58,013 nt of DNA from Methyloglobulus sp. Its GTDB lineage: Bacteria; Pseudomonadota; Gammaproteobacteria; Methylococcales; Methylomonadaceae. Shown one piece after another: positions 19,225 through 32,019 of this stretch. A program made the translations under genes and the position numbers. Under the pieces are notes generated by a model. It ran no database searches. It was not told where the DNA came from and saw only the letters and a list, made by a program, of their open reading frames with translations. The stretch is from the NCBI GenBank assembly GCA_013141505.1, contig JABFQX010000022.1:1-58013 (forward strand), read 5' to 3'. Position 1 is the first letter of the stretch; each line of letters starts with the position of its first letter.

Positions 19225-20814
19225 TTATTGTATGCTTTGGCTGGTTAGGTAATCTTCATAATTACCATTAAAATCAACAATACCTTGTGCAGTGATTTCA
19301 ATAATCCGGGTAGCCAGTGACGAGACAAACTCACGGTCATGGCTGACAAAAATCAACGTCCCTGGGTATTGTTCCAGCGCCGTGTTGAGCGATTCAATGG
19401 ATTCCATATCCAGATGGTTGGTGGGTTCGTCCAAGACCATGATGTTATTCTTTTGTAACATCAATTTGCCAAACAACATCCGGCCTTGTTCGCCACCTGA
19501 AATGACTTTCACAGACTTATTAATCTCATCTTGAGAAAACAGCAAACGACCCAAGGTGCCACGAATCATTTGATCATCATCGCTTTCTTTGCGCCACTGC
19601 GAGATCCAATTGAGCAATGACAAATTTTCAGCAAAATCATCGGCATGATCCTGGGCAAAATAACCCATTTCAGCATTTTCGGACCACTTTACTTCCCCGG
19701 TCATTGGTTTCACTTCCCCGACCAAGGTTTTTAACAACGTCGATTTGCCAATCCCGTTTGCACCAATAACGGCAACGCGATCTCCCGCAGATATCATCAT
19801 GTTTAGGTTTTTAAAAAGTGGGGTTCCATAGCCGCCGCTCAGGTTTTCAGTTTCAACCGCCAAGCGGTGCAATTTTTTCGTTTGGTCAAAACGAATAAAT
19901 GGATTGACCCTGCTAGATGGCTTTACTTCAGCCAGTTTAATTTTCTCGATTTGCCGCGCACGCGAGGTCGCTTGCTTGGCTTTCGACGCATTAGCCGAAA
20001 ACCGGCTCACAAAAGTTTGCAATTCGGCAATCTGGGCTTTTTTCTTGGCGTTGCTCGCTAACAATTGCGACCTGACTTCGGTTGAGGCAATCATGTAGTC
20101 ATCGTAATTGCCGGGATAAACGCGCAAATCACCGTAATCCATGTCAGCAATGTGGGTGCAGACACTGTTTAGAAAGTGCCGGTCATGGGAAATAATCACC
20201 ATCGTGCTGTTGCGTTCGTTCAACACATTTTCCAGCCAGCGAATGGTGTTGATATCCAGGTTGTTGGTGGGCTCGTCCAGCAACATGATGTCTGGATTGG
20301 CGAACAAGGCCTGGGCAAGCAATACCCGAAGTTTCCAGCCGGGCGCGACTGCGCTCATCAAGCCGTAATGTTGTTCGATGGCAATATCCAGACCCAGCAA
20401 CAATTCACCTGCACGGGCTTCAGCAGTGTAGCCGTCAAGTTCGGCAAATTGCACTTCCAGTTCGGCGACGTGCATGCCGTCAGCTTCAGTCATTTCCGGG
20501 AGTGAATAAATGCGGTCACGTTCTTGTTTGATTTCCCACAATTCCTTATGGCCCATGATGATGGTGTCGATCACGGTAAATTCTTCAAATGCAAACTGAT
20601 CCTGGCGCAGATTGCCTAGGCGTTCATTGGGGCTGATGCTGACGTTGCCGCTGGTAGGATCTAAATCACCGCTCAGAATTTTCATAAAGGTGGATTTGCC
20701 GCAGCCATTCGCCCCTATTAACCCGTAACGGTTGCCGTCACCAAATTTGACAGAGATATTTTCAAACAACGGCTTGGTGCCAAATTGCATGGTAATGTTT
20801 GCAGTAGAGATCAA
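19225..20814 (-). CDS. ybiT: ABC-F family ATPase YbiT
   Basis: Soluble ABC-F protein of 529 residues with two ATP-binding cassettes and no membrane domain; ABC-F proteins act on the ribosome. It is close to E. coli YbiT along its full length: [17 protein letters not shown] at the N-terminus, first Walker [19 protein letters not shown], the interdomain linker with [19 protein letters not shown], second Walker [10 protein letters not shown], second signature SGGEQGRML and [12 protein letters not shown]. The first-cassette signature is degenerate ([11 protein letters not shown]), which is normal for YbiT. Confidence 0.94.
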   Translation of the reverse strand: MISTANITMQFGTKPLFENISVKFGDGNRYGLIGANGCGKSTFMKILSGDLDPTSGNVSISPNERLGNLRQDQFAFEEFTVIDTIIMGHKELWEIKQERDRIYSLPEMTEADGMHVAELEVQFAELDGYTAEARAGELLLGLDIAIEQHYGLMSAVAPGWKLRVLLAQALFANPDIMLLDEPTNNLDINTIRWLENVLNERNSTMVIISHDRHFLNSVCTHIADMDYGDLRVYPGNYDDYMIASTEVRSQLLASNAKKKAQIAELQTFVSRFSANASKAKQATSRARQIEKIKLAEVKPSSRVNPFIRFDQTKKLHRLAVETENLSGGYGTPLFKNLNMMISAGDRVAVIGANGIGKSTLLKTLVGEVKPMTGEVKWSENAEMGYFAQDHADDFAENLSLLNWISQWRKESDDDQMIRGTLGRLLFSQDEINKSVKVISGGEQGRMLFGKLMLQKNNIMVLDEPTNHLDMESIESLNTALEQYPGTLIFVSHDREFVSSLATRIIEITAQGIVDFNGNYEDYLTSQSIQ

Positions 20815-22617
<1,803 letters not shown>

Positions 22618-22618
<1 letters not shown>

Positions 22619-23820
22619 TGTCGGCGAGAGATTTTTTAGACAAAATTGAGCCGCATTTTACAAAAGGCGGTAAGCTCGAAAAATATTTCGGGTTGTACGA
22701 AATGGTGGATACTTTTATTTACACCCCAGCCGATGTAACACGCGGTGCCACCCACATCCGGGATGGTAACGACCTGAAAAGAACCATGACCTTTGTAGTT
22801 ATAGGCACTTTTTTCTGTGTTTTGATGGCGATGTATAATACTGGTTACCAAGCTAATCATGCAATGGAAGTCATGGGCATGAAAGACGTGTCCAACTGGC
22901 GCGGTATGTTCATGTCGTTGTTCGGTTACAATGCCATGAACCCATTGTCTAACTTTGTCCATGGCGCGTTGTATTTCTTCCCGATTTATATCGTTACTTT
23001 GGCGGTAGGCGGCGTTTGGGAAGTGTTGTTTGCAACTGTCCGCGGTCATGAAGTTAATGAAGGTTTTCTTGTGTCTTCAATGCTGTATACCTTAATAATG
23101 CCGCCCGATATGCCTTTGTGGCAGGTTGCGTTAGGCATTTCATTCGGTATCGTTATCGGCAAGGAGGTGTTTGGTGGCACGGGCAAAAATTTTCTCAACC
23201 CGGCTTTGACGGGACGGGCATTTTTGTATTTTGCCTATCCTGCGTCCATAACCGGCGATTCAGTCTGGGTTGCGGTCGATGGTTTTACGGCAGCGACACC
23301 GCTCGGTTTAGCAGCAACGGGCGGCCTGGAAGCGGTTAAGGCAGCTAATTACACTTGGATTCAGTCATTCTTGGGATTTGAGCCGGGTTGTCTGGGTGAA
23401 ACTTCTGCCCTTGCTTGTTTGATAGGCGGTGCGTTCCTGCTCTATACCCGGATTGCTTCTTACCGCATCATGCTCGGTGTTTTCTTAGGTATGGTCGCGA
23501 CATCTCTATTGTTTAATGTGATTGGTAGTGATTCCGACCCAATGTTCAGTATTCCTTGGTACTGGCATTTGACGATGGGCGGCTTCGCGTTTGGTATGGT
23601 CTACATGGCAACCGATCCAGTCAGTGCGGCTATGACTGATACCGGACGGTGGATATATGGGGCGCTGGTCGGTGTGATGACGGTATTGATCAGGGTCGTT
23701 AATCCCGCTTTCCCTGAAGGTATCATGTTGGCTATTCTGTTCTCAAACATGTTTGCGCCCACTATTGATTACTTCGTCATGCAAGCCAATATCAGAAGAA
23801 GGGTGAAACGTCATGCTTAA
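22618..23820 (+). CDS. nqrB: Na+-NQR subunit B
   Basis: Integral membrane subunit of 400 residues with about ten TM helices; it binds riboflavin and a covalent FMN and forms part of the Na+ channel. The flavinylation motif is DGFTAAT with T227 as the likely acceptor. The GKNFLNPALTGRAFLYFAYP block is characteristic of the NqrB/RnfD family. It overlaps nqrA by 1 base and nqrC by 8 bases. Confidence 0.97.
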
Positions 23821-24745
23821 CATTATCAAGAAAAACGAGCAATACGTTAAGTTCTGCGCTGCGTTGGATAAATGTGAACATTACCAAAAATTCCTCGTTT
23901 ATAAGAACAAAGTCCTAGCTTTAGGCAATGATAGCCTGGAAAAAACCATTGCTATCGCGGTAGCTCTCTGCTTAGTTTGTGCGGTATTAGTTTCTTTTGG
24001 CGCAGTCGCATTGAAGCCATTGCAGGCCTACAACAAAAATCTCGACATGAAGAAGAATATTCTTGAAGTTGCGGGTTTAATGAAAGAGGACACCGATATA
24101 GACGCGGCTTTCGGAGAACAAATTGAGGCTAAATTAGTCAATCTGGAAACGGGTGAATATGATGACTCCGTCAATGCGGATGCGTATGACCAACGTAAGG
24201 CGACTAAAGATCCAACTCAAAGCGTCGCCATTCCGAAGGACAAGGATATTGCCCATATTAGGCATAAAGCCAAATTAGCCAAAGTGTTCCTGGTCAAGGA
24301 TGGCGACAAAATCAAGTCGATAATCTTGCCAATCAGCGGTTATGGTTTGTGGTCTACGCTTTATGGCTTCCTGTCTTTGGATGCTGATGGGCAAACTGTA
24401 CAAAGTATCAATTTCTATGACCAGGCAGAAACACCGGGGTTAGGTGGCGAGGTGGTCAATCCCAAGTGGCGTGCGCTCTGGAAAGGCAAGAAAGTCTATG
24501 CCGAAACTGACCAACCCGCTTTGGATAAAGGTTCTATTGAAGAAGCTGATATTGGTGAGCCAGCATTAGCCTTAATTAAAGGCTCAGTGGATACGGGTAA
24601 AATGGGTGCACAACATCAAGTCGATGGCTTGGCTGGGGCAACCTTAACCAGTAACGGTGTCACTAATCTGGTCAGATACTGGATGGGCAAAGAAGGTTTT
24701 GCACGTTATTTAGGTAAAGTAAGGGTCAAGAGGGCTAACTCATGA
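23813..24745 (+). CDS. nqrC: Na+-NQR subunit C
   Basis: Single-TM flavoprotein of 310 residues with covalent FMN in its periplasmic domain; the ApbE target motif is [10 protein letters not shown] with T277 as the acceptor. The TM helix is at about 44-66. Typical NqrC proteins are about 255-265 residues and start only a few residues before the NDSxxKT segment that here begins at residue 39. About 38 extra N-terminal residues precede it, with no better internal start codon. The start overlaps nqrB, supporting translational coupling. Confidence 0.95.
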   Translation: MLNIIKKNEQYVKFCAALDKCEHYQKFLVYKNKVLALGNDSLEKTIAIAVALCLVCAVLVSFGAVALKPLQAYNKNLDMKKNILEVAGLMKEDTDIDAAFGEQIEAKLVNLETGEYDDSVNADAYDQRKATKDPTQSVAIPKDKDIAHIRHKAKLAKVFLVKDGDKIKSIILPISGYGLWSTLYGFLSLDADGQTVQSINFYDQAETPGLGGEVVNPKWRALWKGKKVYAETDQPALDKGSIEEADIGEPALALIKGSVDTGKMGAQHQVDGLAGATLTSNGVTNLVRYWMGKEGFARYLGKVRVKRANS

Positions 24746-25449
24746 GTGCAGTAGTAGGCGATGAACTAAAAAACGCGATATTGAATGAGGAAACTAAGAA
24801 GGTTGTCGTAGAGCCCTTAGTCAATAATAACCCCATCACCTTACAGGTACTAGGAATATGTTCCGCATTAGCGGTGACATCGCAGATGTCTACTTCACTG
24901 ATAATGGCATTGGCTTTAACACTGGTAACTGCATTTTCCAGTGCTGCCATTAGTGCCATTAGAAAGCATATACCTGGCAGCATACGGATTATCGTACAGA
25001 TGACCATCATTGCTTCTTTGGTAATCGTCGTCGATCAGATACTAAAAGCTGTTGCTTACGATGTCAGCAAGCAGCTGTCAGTTTTCGTGGGTTTGATTAT
25101 TACCAACTGTATCGTGATGGGCCGCGCTGAAGGTTATGCGATGCAAAACCCACCGCTGGAAAGTTTTATGGATGGCATTGGCAACGGTGCTGGTTACAGT
25201 TTGATATTGGTTATCGTGGCATTTTTCCGGGAGACATTAGGTTCCGGCAAACTATTGGGCTACGAGGTTTTTAAACTGACAAAAGACGGCGGTTGGTATG
25301 ATCCCAATGGCCTGATGTTGTTGCCACCCAGTGCATTTTTTATTATTGGACTGATTATCTGGTCGCTGCGTCAATGGAAGCCTGAACAAAGGGAAGCGGT
25401 TGATTTCAAAATCATGTCAATTGCACATGGTGAAGGAGCGCAACACTAA
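24742..25449 (+). CDS. nqrD: Na+-NQR subunit D
   Basis: Membrane subunit of 235 residues with six TM helices, NqrD/RnfE family. Together with NqrE it holds an intramembrane [2Fe-2S] cluster through Cys residues in symmetric half-helices ([10 protein letters not shown] and [15 protein letters not shown] here). It overlaps nqrC by 4 bases and nqrE by 1 base. Confidence 0.97.
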   Translation: MSAVVGDELKNAILNEETKKVVVEPLVNNNPITLQVLGICSALAVTSQMSTSLIMALALTLVTAFSSAAISAIRKHIPGSIRIIVQMTIIASLVIVVDQILKAVAYDVSKQLSVFVGLIITNCIVMGRAEGYAMQNPPLESFMDGIGNGAGYSLILVIVAFFRETLGSGKLLGYEVFKLTKDGGWYDPNGLMLLPPSAFFIIGLIIWSLRQWKPEQREAVDFKIMSIAHGEGAQH

Positions 25450-26057
25450 TGGAAGGTTATATCAGTCTATTTGTTAAAGCCGTATTCATAGAGAATCTGG
25501 CATTGTCTTTCTTTTTGGGGATGTGTACTTTCATTGCCGTTTCCAAGAAAATTTCCACAGCGATGGGCTTGGGTATTGCGGTAATGGTCGTTCAGGCGAT
25601 TACCGTACCAGCCAACAACTTTGTTTATCATGCGCTTCTGAAAGAAGATGCATTGGCATGGATGGGGATCACCGGCGTTGATTTGAGCTTTTTAGCGCTA
25701 CTAAGTTGTATCGGTATTATCGGTGCGTTGGTGCAGATTTTAGAAATGGTACTGGATAAATTTTTTCCTGCCCTTTATTTTGCGTTGGGAATATTCCTAC
25801 CTTTGATCACCGTTAACTGTGCCATCCTGGGTGGTAGTCTGTTCATGATCGAGCGTGACTATAACTTTGGTGAAAGCGTTGTCTACGGGGTAGGCAGTGG
25901 TTTCGGCTGGGCTTTGGCGATCACCGTTATGGCGGGTGTACGCGAAAAGCTCAAATACAGCGACATTCCAGCTGGCTTACAAGGCTTAGGCATTACTTTT
26001 ATCACTGCAGGTCTGATGTCGCTCGGCTTCATGGCCTTCTCTGGAATCCAACTTTAA
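25449..26057 (+). CDS. nqrE: Na+-NQR subunit E
   Basis: Membrane subunit of 202 residues with six TM helices, NqrE/RnfA family. Cys in the [12 protein letters not shown] and [10 protein letters not shown] half-helices pair with those in NqrD to bind the intramembrane iron-sulfur centre. Its length is standard. It is followed 14 bases later by nqrF. Confidence 0.97.
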   Translation: MEGYISLFVKAVFIENLALSFFLGMCTFIAVSKKISTAMGLGIAVMVVQAITVPANNFVYHALLKEDALAWMGITGVDLSFLALLSCIGIIGALVQILEMVLDKFFPALYFALGIFLPLITVNCAILGGSLFMIERDYNFGESVVYGVGSGFGWALAITVMAGVREKLKYSDIPAGLQGLGITFITAGLMSLGFMAFSGIQL

Positions 26058-26071
26058 GAAGGTAGCACCAC

Positions 26072-27292
26072 ATGCTGGAAATCGTATTAGGGATTATTAT
26101 TTTCACGTTAATCGTGATAGCGCTCGTTTTTGGCATTATTGGTGCCAAAAGCAAACTGGTCGCTGAAGGTGATGTGGAAATTCTGATCAATCATGAAAAG
26201 AAAATTCATGTGCCCGTAGGCTCGAAATTATTACAGGCATTGGCTGAGAACGGCTTGTTCGTTTCGTCTGCTTGCGGTGGTGGCGGTACTTGTGGGCAGT
26301 GCAAAGTCAAGATTCATTCCGGTGGTGGTGAGATTTTGCCTACTGAATTGGGTCATATCACCAAGCGCGAAGCCGCTTTGGGAGAAAGGCTCTCCTGTCA
26401 AGTCGCGTGTAAGTACAATATGGATATCGAAGTTGAAGATGAAGTCTTCGGTATCAAAAAGTGGGAATGTACCGTTAAATCCAACAATAACGTTGCTACG
26501 TTCATCAAAGAATTGGTATTGGAGTTGCCTAAAGGCGAAGCGATTAACTATCGTGCGGGTGGTTTTATTCAAATTGAATGTCCTCCGCACATTGCCAAGT
26601 TCAGTGACTTTGATATTGAAAAAGAATATCGTGAAGATTGGGATAAATTCAACTTGTGGCGCTATGTTTCCACGGTGAAAGAACCTGCGCTTCGTGCTTA
26701 TTCGATGGCAAGTTACCCCGAAGAAAAAGAAATTATGCTCAACGTGCGGATAGCTACGCCGCCGCCTCGTGCTGATGAAAGTGTACCGCCTGGTATCATG
26801 TCGTCCTATATTTTTAACCTGAAACCTGGCGATAAATGTATTATTTCAGGGCCTTATGGTGAGTTTTTCGCTAAAGATACCAATGCTGAAATGATATTTG
26901 TAGGTGGCGGTGCTGGTATGGCGCCGATGCGGTCGCATATATTCGACCTATTACGCCGATTGAAGTCCAAACGGAAAATGACTTTCTGGTACGGTGCTCG
27001 TAGTAAACGCGAAATGTTCTATGTTGAAGATTTTGATATGCTAGCGAAGGAAAATCCTAATTTTACTTGGCACGTTGGTTTATCTGATGCCTTGCCTGAA
27101 GATAATTGGAAAGGATATACCGGTTTTATCCATAATGTCCTTTTTGAAAATTACTTGAAGAACCATCCGGCACCTGAAGATTGTGAGTACTATTTATGTG
27201 GGCCACCCATGATGAACACATCTGTAGTCAAAATGCTGCTTGATAATGGCGTAGAACCTGAGAACATTATGTTAGATGATTTTGGTGGTTAA
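26072..27292 (+). CDS. nqrF: Na+-NQR subunit F (NADH-oxidising)
   Basis: Electron entry subunit of 406 residues. It has an N-terminal TM helix (about 3-24), a ferredoxin-type [2Fe-2S] domain with C68, C74, C77 and C109, and a ferredoxin reductase-like domain with an FAD motif (RAYSMAS) and NADH-binding [12 protein letters not shown], ending in the conserved MLDDFGG. It is the last gene of the nqr operon; an intrinsic terminator follows about 90 bases later. Confidence 0.97.
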   Translation: MLEIVLGIIIFTLIVIALVFGIIGAKSKLVAEGDVEILINHEKKIHVPVGSKLLQALAENGLFVSSACGGGGTCGQCKVKIHSGGGEILPTELGHITKREAALGERLSCQVACKYNMDIEVEDEVFGIKKWECTVKSNNNVATFIKELVLELPKGEAINYRAGGFIQIECPPHIAKFSDFDIEKEYREDWDKFNLWRYVSTVKEPALRAYSMASYPEEKEIMLNVRIATPPPRADESVPPGIMSSYIFNLKPGDKCIISGPYGEFFAKDTNAEMIFVGGGAGMAPMRSHIFDLLRRLKSKRKMTFWYGARSKREMFYVEDFDMLAKENPNFTWHVGLSDALPEDNWKGYTGFIHNVLFENYLKNHPAPEDCEYYLCGPPMMNTSVVKMLLDNGVEPENIMLDDFGG

Positions 27293-27377
27293 TAAGTTAA
27301 AAGAACTTTCAACCTATCGTTTTCCAAATGATTTATCCTTAACCAGATCAATTGGGTGACAAGTCCTTATAAAATAA

Positions 27378-27410
27378 TAAAGCCCTGCACCCACAATGCA
27401 GGGTTTTTGT
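27378..27410 (+). terminator. Intrinsic terminator of the nqr operon
   Basis: Perfect 7-bp GC-rich hairpin (CCCTGCA at 27383-27389, TGCAGGG at 27397-27403, 7-base loop) followed at once by TTTTT. A-rich sequence on the 5' side could extend pairing with the T-run. It stands alone between nqrF and the DUF2845 gene, so apbE and nqrM downstream need their own promoter. Confidence 0.85.
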
Positions 27411-27546
27411 TTATATGGTATTTAAATCCAGTTAGGTTCAGCCCTTATTCATATTGATAGCGTTAAATTACGCTCTAACGGTCATAAATTAGAACATTTG
27501 ATCTTGGTGTTTTTACCTAGAATAAATAGGCAATGGTGGGTGTGGT

Positions 27547-27936
27547 ATGAAACGTTTAAGCTGGTTGATATTTTTGTTATTTTTTTTATTTTCAGAGCCA
27601 CTGTTTGCTTTAAGATGTGGTCATTCCTTAGTCGAGATCGGCGATTACAAAGCAGATGTCTATGACAGTTGTGGCGAACCAGATTCCGTTGACTCACATT
27701 TTGAGAGGCGTGGCAATGCGACCCATGCTGATTGGACACAATACGGTTTTGATGGACAACATCAGTTCCCTAGTAATTCTTTTACTTATGGACAGTCAAA
27801 CTATGCTGATACAGAAGTTTTGGTTGAAGATTGGACTTATGATTTTGGTAGCGCACGGTTACGAAAGATATTTCATTTTGCAAATGGTCGGCTAAGCCAC
27901 ATAGAAAGTCTGGGCAGAGGTCGATATCGGCGGTGA
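27547..27936 (+). CDS. DUF2845 domain exported protein
   Basis: Protein of 129 residues with an N-terminal signal peptide (hydrophobic residues 5-20, likely cleavage after LFA). The mature part starts with the family's LRCGHSLVEIGDYKADVYDSCGEPD segment, with two Cys that could form a disulfide, and ends with a strand-rich region of the type F(x)NGRLxxIESLGRG. DUF2845 function is unknown; a periplasmic location is inferred. It is a single gene between the nqr operon and apbE. Confidence 0.8.
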   Translation: MKRLSWLIFLLFFLFSEPLFALRCGHSLVEIGDYKADVYDSCGEPDSVDSHFERRGNATHADWTQYGFDGQHQFPSNSFTYGQSNYADTEVLVEDWTYDFGSARLRKIFHFANGRLSHIESLGRGRYRR

Positions 27937-28004
27937 TGGAAGAATCACAGATTATAAAAAAATATTTTCCTAAGCAAGTTCCGGTTATAAGGTTAAATTA
28001 GAGC

Positions 28005-29054
28005 GTGTTATTAAAAACTAAACTTAAATTGAGCAGTTGTTTGTTCCTGATTTTTATTTTGTCGTCTTGTGATAAGGCAGGAGAGAAAAAATCACAAGAT
28101 TACCCATACAACGCCGTCGGTATGACGATGGGTACCAGCTATAATATCAAGGCGAGTAAGCTACCGGATTCGCTAACCCCTGACGAAATTAACCGTCAAG
28201 TCAAGGCGCTGCTGGAGAAGGTTAACGGACAAATGTCCACCTACCAAAAAGATTCCGAACTGTCTTTGTTCAACCAAAATACATCAACCGACTGGCAACC
28301 TGTTTCTTCCGAGTTTTACGAAGTTATCAAAGAAGCTCTAAAAATAAGCCAGTTATCGAACGGTTTATTTGATGTGACTGTCGGGCCGTTGGTCAACCTG
28401 TGGGGTTTCGGGCCTGAGGAAATGACCTTTAAAGCACCTGATGAAACCAGCGTAAAAAACCGTTTGAACCTTATAGGATATAATCATCTAAAACTCAAGG
28501 AAGATGGGTTGTTTGTAAAAAAGGATATTGCAGGACTTTATGTGGATTTGTCCGGTATTGCCAAGGGCTACGGGGTTGATCAGGTAGCATCACTGCTGGA
28601 ACGCTTGGGTATAGTCGATTATATGGTAGAAATTGGCGGCGAAATCAGGGTCAAGGGAAAAAATAATAAAGGAGAACCTTGGCAAATTGCGGTTGAAAAA
28701 CCGACTGAAGAAAGCAGGTCGATAGAAAAGGTATTGGCAATTACCGATACAGGTATGGCGACATCCGGTGATTACCGTAATTATTTCGAAGTGGATGGCG
28801 TGCGTTTTTCCCATACCATTGACCCACGGACAGGCAAGCCAATTAAGCACAAGCTGGCATCCATAACCATCTTGAGTGATACCTCAATGGAAGCTGATGC
28901 GTTGGCTACTGCAATTATGGTCAAGGGGCCTGATGAAGGCTATCAATTTGCAGAGCAAAACCACATAGCGGCGTTTTTTATTATTAAATCTGATAAAGGC
29001 TTTGACGAACTTAAGTCATCCGCCTTTGCAAAAAGAATGGGGATGACAAAATGA
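28005..29054 (+). CDS. apbE: FAD:protein FMN transferase (ApbE), Na+-NQR flavinylation
   Basis: Lipoprotein of 349 residues that attaches FMN to threonine in DGxxxAT-type motifs, here presumably NqrB T227 and NqrC T277. The start is GTG 28005. A lipoprotein signal with lipobox LSSC (Cys near residue 23) places it on the periplasmic face. ApbE signatures are MTMGTSYNI, FDVTVGPLVNLWGFG, VDLSGIAKGYGVD, EIGGEIRVKG and HTIDPRTGKPI. It overlaps the nqrM start by 4 bases, consistent with a Na+-NQR maturation pair. Confidence 0.95.
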   Translation: MLLKTKLKLSSCLFLIFILSSCDKAGEKKSQDYPYNAVGMTMGTSYNIKASKLPDSLTPDEINRQVKALLEKVNGQMSTYQKDSELSLFNQNTSTDWQPVSSEFYEVIKEALKISQLSNGLFDVTVGPLVNLWGFGPEEMTFKAPDETSVKNRLNLIGYNHLKLKEDGLFVKKDIAGLYVDLSGIAKGYGVDQVASLLERLGIVDYMVEIGGEIRVKGKNNKGEPWQIAVEKPTEESRSIEKVLAITDTGMATSGDYRNYFEVDGVRFSHTIDPRTGKPIKHKLASITILSDTSMEADALATAIMVKGPDEGYQFAEQNHIAAFFIIKSDKGFDELKSSAFAKRMGMTK

Positions 29055-29230
29055 ATTATTTTTTAGCGACATTTGCACTGATGTTGATCGTGATTGCCCT
29101 GATGGCAGTCGGTGTTATATTTGGTCGTCGTGCTATTAAAGGCTCTTGTGGCGGACTTAATCAGGGTAACTGTGTCTGTGTGGAAAAATGTCCAAAACGC
29201 AAAAAGCTGGAAGCTGAAGGGCAAGTTTAA
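29051..29230 (+). CDS. nqrM: Na+-NQR maturation protein NqrM
   Basis: Protein of 59 residues. One TM helix (about 4-24) is followed by a Cys-rich tail with C33, C41, C43 and C47 in the arrangement SCGGLNxGNCVCxEKC, which identifies the NqrM (DUF539) family. NqrM is needed for maturation of the NqrD/NqrE iron-sulfur site. Its start overlaps the apbE stop (ATGA), and the apbE-nqrM pair is the usual companion of nqr operons. Confidence 0.93.
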   Translation: MNYFLATFALMLIVIALMAVGVIFGRRAIKGSCGGLNQGNCVCVEKCPKRKKLEAEGQV

Positions 29231-29258
29231 TCTAGTTACAATCGCACGGTTGTAGCTT

Positions 29259-30707
29259 GTGGCAAAAGCCAGCCTGTATTGGCACGATTACGAAACCTTC
29301 GGGATTGACCCCAAGCGCGACAGGCCTTCCCAATTTGCCGGGGTACGTACCGATATTGATCTCAATATCATCGACGATCCTTTGGTTGTCTACTGCAAAC
29401 CGCCAGCCGACTACTTGCCCCATCCCGAAGCCTGTCTGCTGACCGGCATCAGCCCTCAACTTGCTGAAGCCAAAGGCGTAAACGAGGCTGAGTTTTGCCG
29501 CCTCATTCACGAACAATTTTCCCAGCCCAATACCTGTAGCTTAGGTTACAACTCCATCCGTTTCGATGATGAATTTACCCGTAACTGCTTGTACCGTAAC
29601 TTTTATGATCCTTATGCAAGAGAATGGCAAAATGGTAATTCCCGTTGGGATTTAATTGATGTGGTTAGGGCGACCAAAGCCTTACGACCTGATGGTATAG
29701 CATGGCCGGTTGATGCGGAAGGCCGCCCCAGCTTTAAACTCGAAGAACTCACCAAAGCTAACGGACTTACCCACGCGGCCGCACATGATGCGTTATCGGA
29801 TGTCCACGCCACGATAGCGTTGGCCAAGCTAATTAAAACCGTTCAGCCCAAGCTGTACCAATTCTTATGGCAGCACAGGATAAAAACCGAAGCGCTTAAG
29901 CTACTGCAATTCGGCAGTTTTAAACCTGTCGTCCATGTGTCAGGGCGATTTTCTGCCCTGAACAGTTGCTTGGCAGTCGTCTTGGCAGTCAGCAAACACC
30001 CGACAAATAGCAATGGGATTATCGTATACGATCTTTCAATTGATCCTAAGCCTTTGCTATCCTTGTCGGTGGAGGATATTAGGCAAAGAATCTTTACCGC
30101 CGTAGCAGATTTGCCGGAAGGTGTGGAAAGAATCCCCCTTAAAACAGTACACATCAACAAATGCCCCGTCTTAGCGCCCATATCGGTATTGAAGCCCGAT
30201 GACCAACAGCGGTTAAATATTGATTTGGCAACGTGTTATGCGAATATCGACAAGATCAAAGCGGCGCAAGGCTTGGCGGAAAAAATTGCCTCTGTTTTTT
30301 CTGAAAATAAATTTGCAGATTCGGGGCAAGAAACCGACCCCGACCTTGCCATTTACAGTGGCGGATTTTTTTCTGATTCAGATAAACAAAAGATGGCGAA
30401 AATAAGAAACACTCCGCCAGATCAGTTGATAAATTTTCCGCTCAACTTTGCCGATTCCCGTCTGGCTGAGATGCTATTTAGATACCGTGCGCGTAATTAT
30501 CCTGCACTGTTAAAAGCCGATGAAATAACGCAATGGCAAGAGTTTTGTGCAAACCGGTTGAAGGGTCATCAACCTGCTGGAGAACTCACGCTCACTGATT
30601 ATTCGTACCACCTAGCCAGATTACGTGAAGAAACGTCTGGCAATGAAAGTTTTATAAAAGAACTGGAATATTTTGCCTTGGATAAAATCAAGTGCTTTGG
30701 ATTATAG
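29259..30707 (+). CDS. sbcB: Exodeoxyribonuclease I
   Basis: 3'-5' single-strand DNA exonuclease of 482 residues, DEDDh superfamily. The exonuclease domain begins with YWHDYETFGIDPKRDRPSQFAG (first D and E), and contains the second Asp in GYNSIRFDDEF and the HDALSDVHATI motif. The SH3-like and C-terminal helical domains follow in normal length. The start is GTG 29259, chosen because the conserved N-terminus begins six residues later. It lies 28 bases after nqrM. Confidence 0.95.
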   Translation: MAKASLYWHDYETFGIDPKRDRPSQFAGVRTDIDLNIIDDPLVVYCKPPADYLPHPEACLLTGISPQLAEAKGVNEAEFCRLIHEQFSQPNTCSLGYNSIRFDDEFTRNCLYRNFYDPYAREWQNGNSRWDLIDVVRATKALRPDGIAWPVDAEGRPSFKLEELTKANGLTHAAAHDALSDVHATIALAKLIKTVQPKLYQFLWQHRIKTEALKLLQFGSFKPVVHVSGRFSALNSCLAVVLAVSKHPTNSNGIIVYDLSIDPKPLLSLSVEDIRQRIFTAVADLPEGVERIPLKTVHINKCPVLAPISVLKPDDQQRLNIDLATCYANIDKIKAAQGLAEKIASVFSENKFADSGQETDPDLAIYSGGFFSDSDKQKMAKIRNTPPDQLINFPLNFADSRLAEMLFRYRARNYPALLKADEITQWQEFCANRLKGHQPAGELTLTDYSYHLARLREETSGNESFIKELEYFALDKIKCFGL

Positions 30708-30800
30708 GTTGCCGCAAATTTACTTAGCTTTGTAAATTACAAAGAATCAGGAATGATATTTTACCCTCATTCCACAGCGGTCTTTCTATAAAAAGCTAAA

Positions 30801-31073
30801 CTAGCGTCCTAGCACCTTAGCTAAAAATTCGTTCTCTGCGGTTATGTCGCCTATTTTTGCATGACCCGTACTGCACGTTTGAATGGTATGTTCTTCATCT
30901 TGGTCAAACACCAAATTGGCATTCGCCACTAGTTGCTGTTTCCACAGCCTGATCTGTTCAGGATGAACATTGAACTCCAATGCCAATTCTGCAAGCGTTT
31001 TATCATTCCTTATAGCCGCAAGAGCAACCCTGCCTTTAAAGTCGGCTGAATATATTTTTCGTTCTTCGTACAT
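30801..31073 (-). CDS. Orphan IS3-family OrfA (transposase HTH subunit)
   Basis: Protein of 90 residues resembling IS3/IS911-type OrfA: YSADFKGRVALAAIRNDKTLAELALEFNVHPEQIRLWKQQL forms the helix-turn-helix, with a short C-terminal leucine-rich piece (AENEFLAKVLGR). No OrfB with the DDE domain follows and no terminal repeats are visible, so this is the leftover of an insertion sequence and is probably inactive. The rest of the 30708-31396 gap holds nothing I can name. Confidence 0.7.
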   Translation of the reverse strand: MYEERKIYSADFKGRVALAAIRNDKTLAELALEFNVHPEQIRLWKQQLVANANLVFDQDEEHTIQTCSTGHAKIGDITAENEFLAKVLGR

Positions 31074-31396
31074 CCTTAATATCCCTTAATAATTTCTATA
31101 AAATAAGAACGCAGAAATGGGTGCTTTAATCCAAGTGTTTAACATGAAAGGCATGCTCAAAAATTTGAGTTCCGTGCATTATTATGTGGTTTCATGTGCA
31201 CAAATGCTATACGCATAAATACCTATAGTCCGTCTAAGTTTCGATCATAATATTCAAGGTGCTTCTTATAATTCGTTTCCAAAAAATTCCTGGAATATTA
31301 AGTTACAGGTCTTTTACGAAGAAAATAGTTTCAATCTGAGTTAGCATATGACATTAATCCAGACAATAAGTTTGCAAATAAATACGGAGTTTAGGT

Positions 31397-31963
31397 GTGG
31401 CAAAAGCAAGTGAATTAAAAAAGGGCATGGTCGTTGAGGTGAATGGGTTGCCTCACATTGTTAAGCAGATTGAAGTCAGGAACCCTTCGTCGAGAGGCGC
31501 CTCAACGCTCTATAAAATTCGGTTCAACAACCTGAAAACGGGACAAAAGCTGGATGAATCACTAAAGGGCGATGATTTCTTGAAAGAGGCTGATTTCGTC
31601 CGTGCCAAAGCCCAGTTTTCCTACATCGACGGCGATAATTATGTGTTTATGAATGCCGAGGATTATAGCCAGTACAGCTTGTCCAGTGATAACCTTGAGG
31701 GGCAGATTGGTTATTTGACCGAAGGCCTGGAAGGTATTGTTGCATTGTTGGTGGACGATGAGGTTATTGGTATTGAACTGCCTAGTTCAGTCGTCATGTC
31801 CATTGTCGAAACAACACCCGCCATCAAAGGCGCTACGGCCAGCGCGAGAACTAAAACAGCACGGTTGACGACAGGTATTGAAATTCAAGTGCCAGAATAT
31901 TTAGAAATGGATGAGCAGGTCAAAGTGAATACCGAGACCGGAAAGTTTATGTCAAGGGCCTAA
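31397..31963 (+). CDS. efpL: Elongation factor P-like protein EfpL (YeiP)
   Basis: EF-P paralogue of 188 residues with three beta-barrel domains that relieves ribosome stalling. It matches YeiP/EfpL rather than EF-P: the loop tip that carries modified lysine in EF-P is NPSSRGASTLYK, with arginine at position 33, the EfpL hallmark. The C-terminal IVETTPAIKGATASARTKTARLTTG and IQVPEYL motifs are intact. GTG start at 31397 has GGAG 7 bases upstream. Confidence 0.93.
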   Translation: MAKASELKKGMVVEVNGLPHIVKQIEVRNPSSRGASTLYKIRFNNLKTGQKLDESLKGDDFLKEADFVRAKAQFSYIDGDNYVFMNAEDYSQYSLSSDNLEGQIGYLTEGLEGIVALLVDDEVIGIELPSSVVMSIVETTPAIKGATASARTKTARLTTGIEIQVPEYLEMDEQVKVNTETGKFMSRA

Positions 31964-32019
31964 GTAATATTACTTAGTAAAATTGCCAAAGTGATAACGA
32001 TCAGGCGCTTCGTTTTAGA

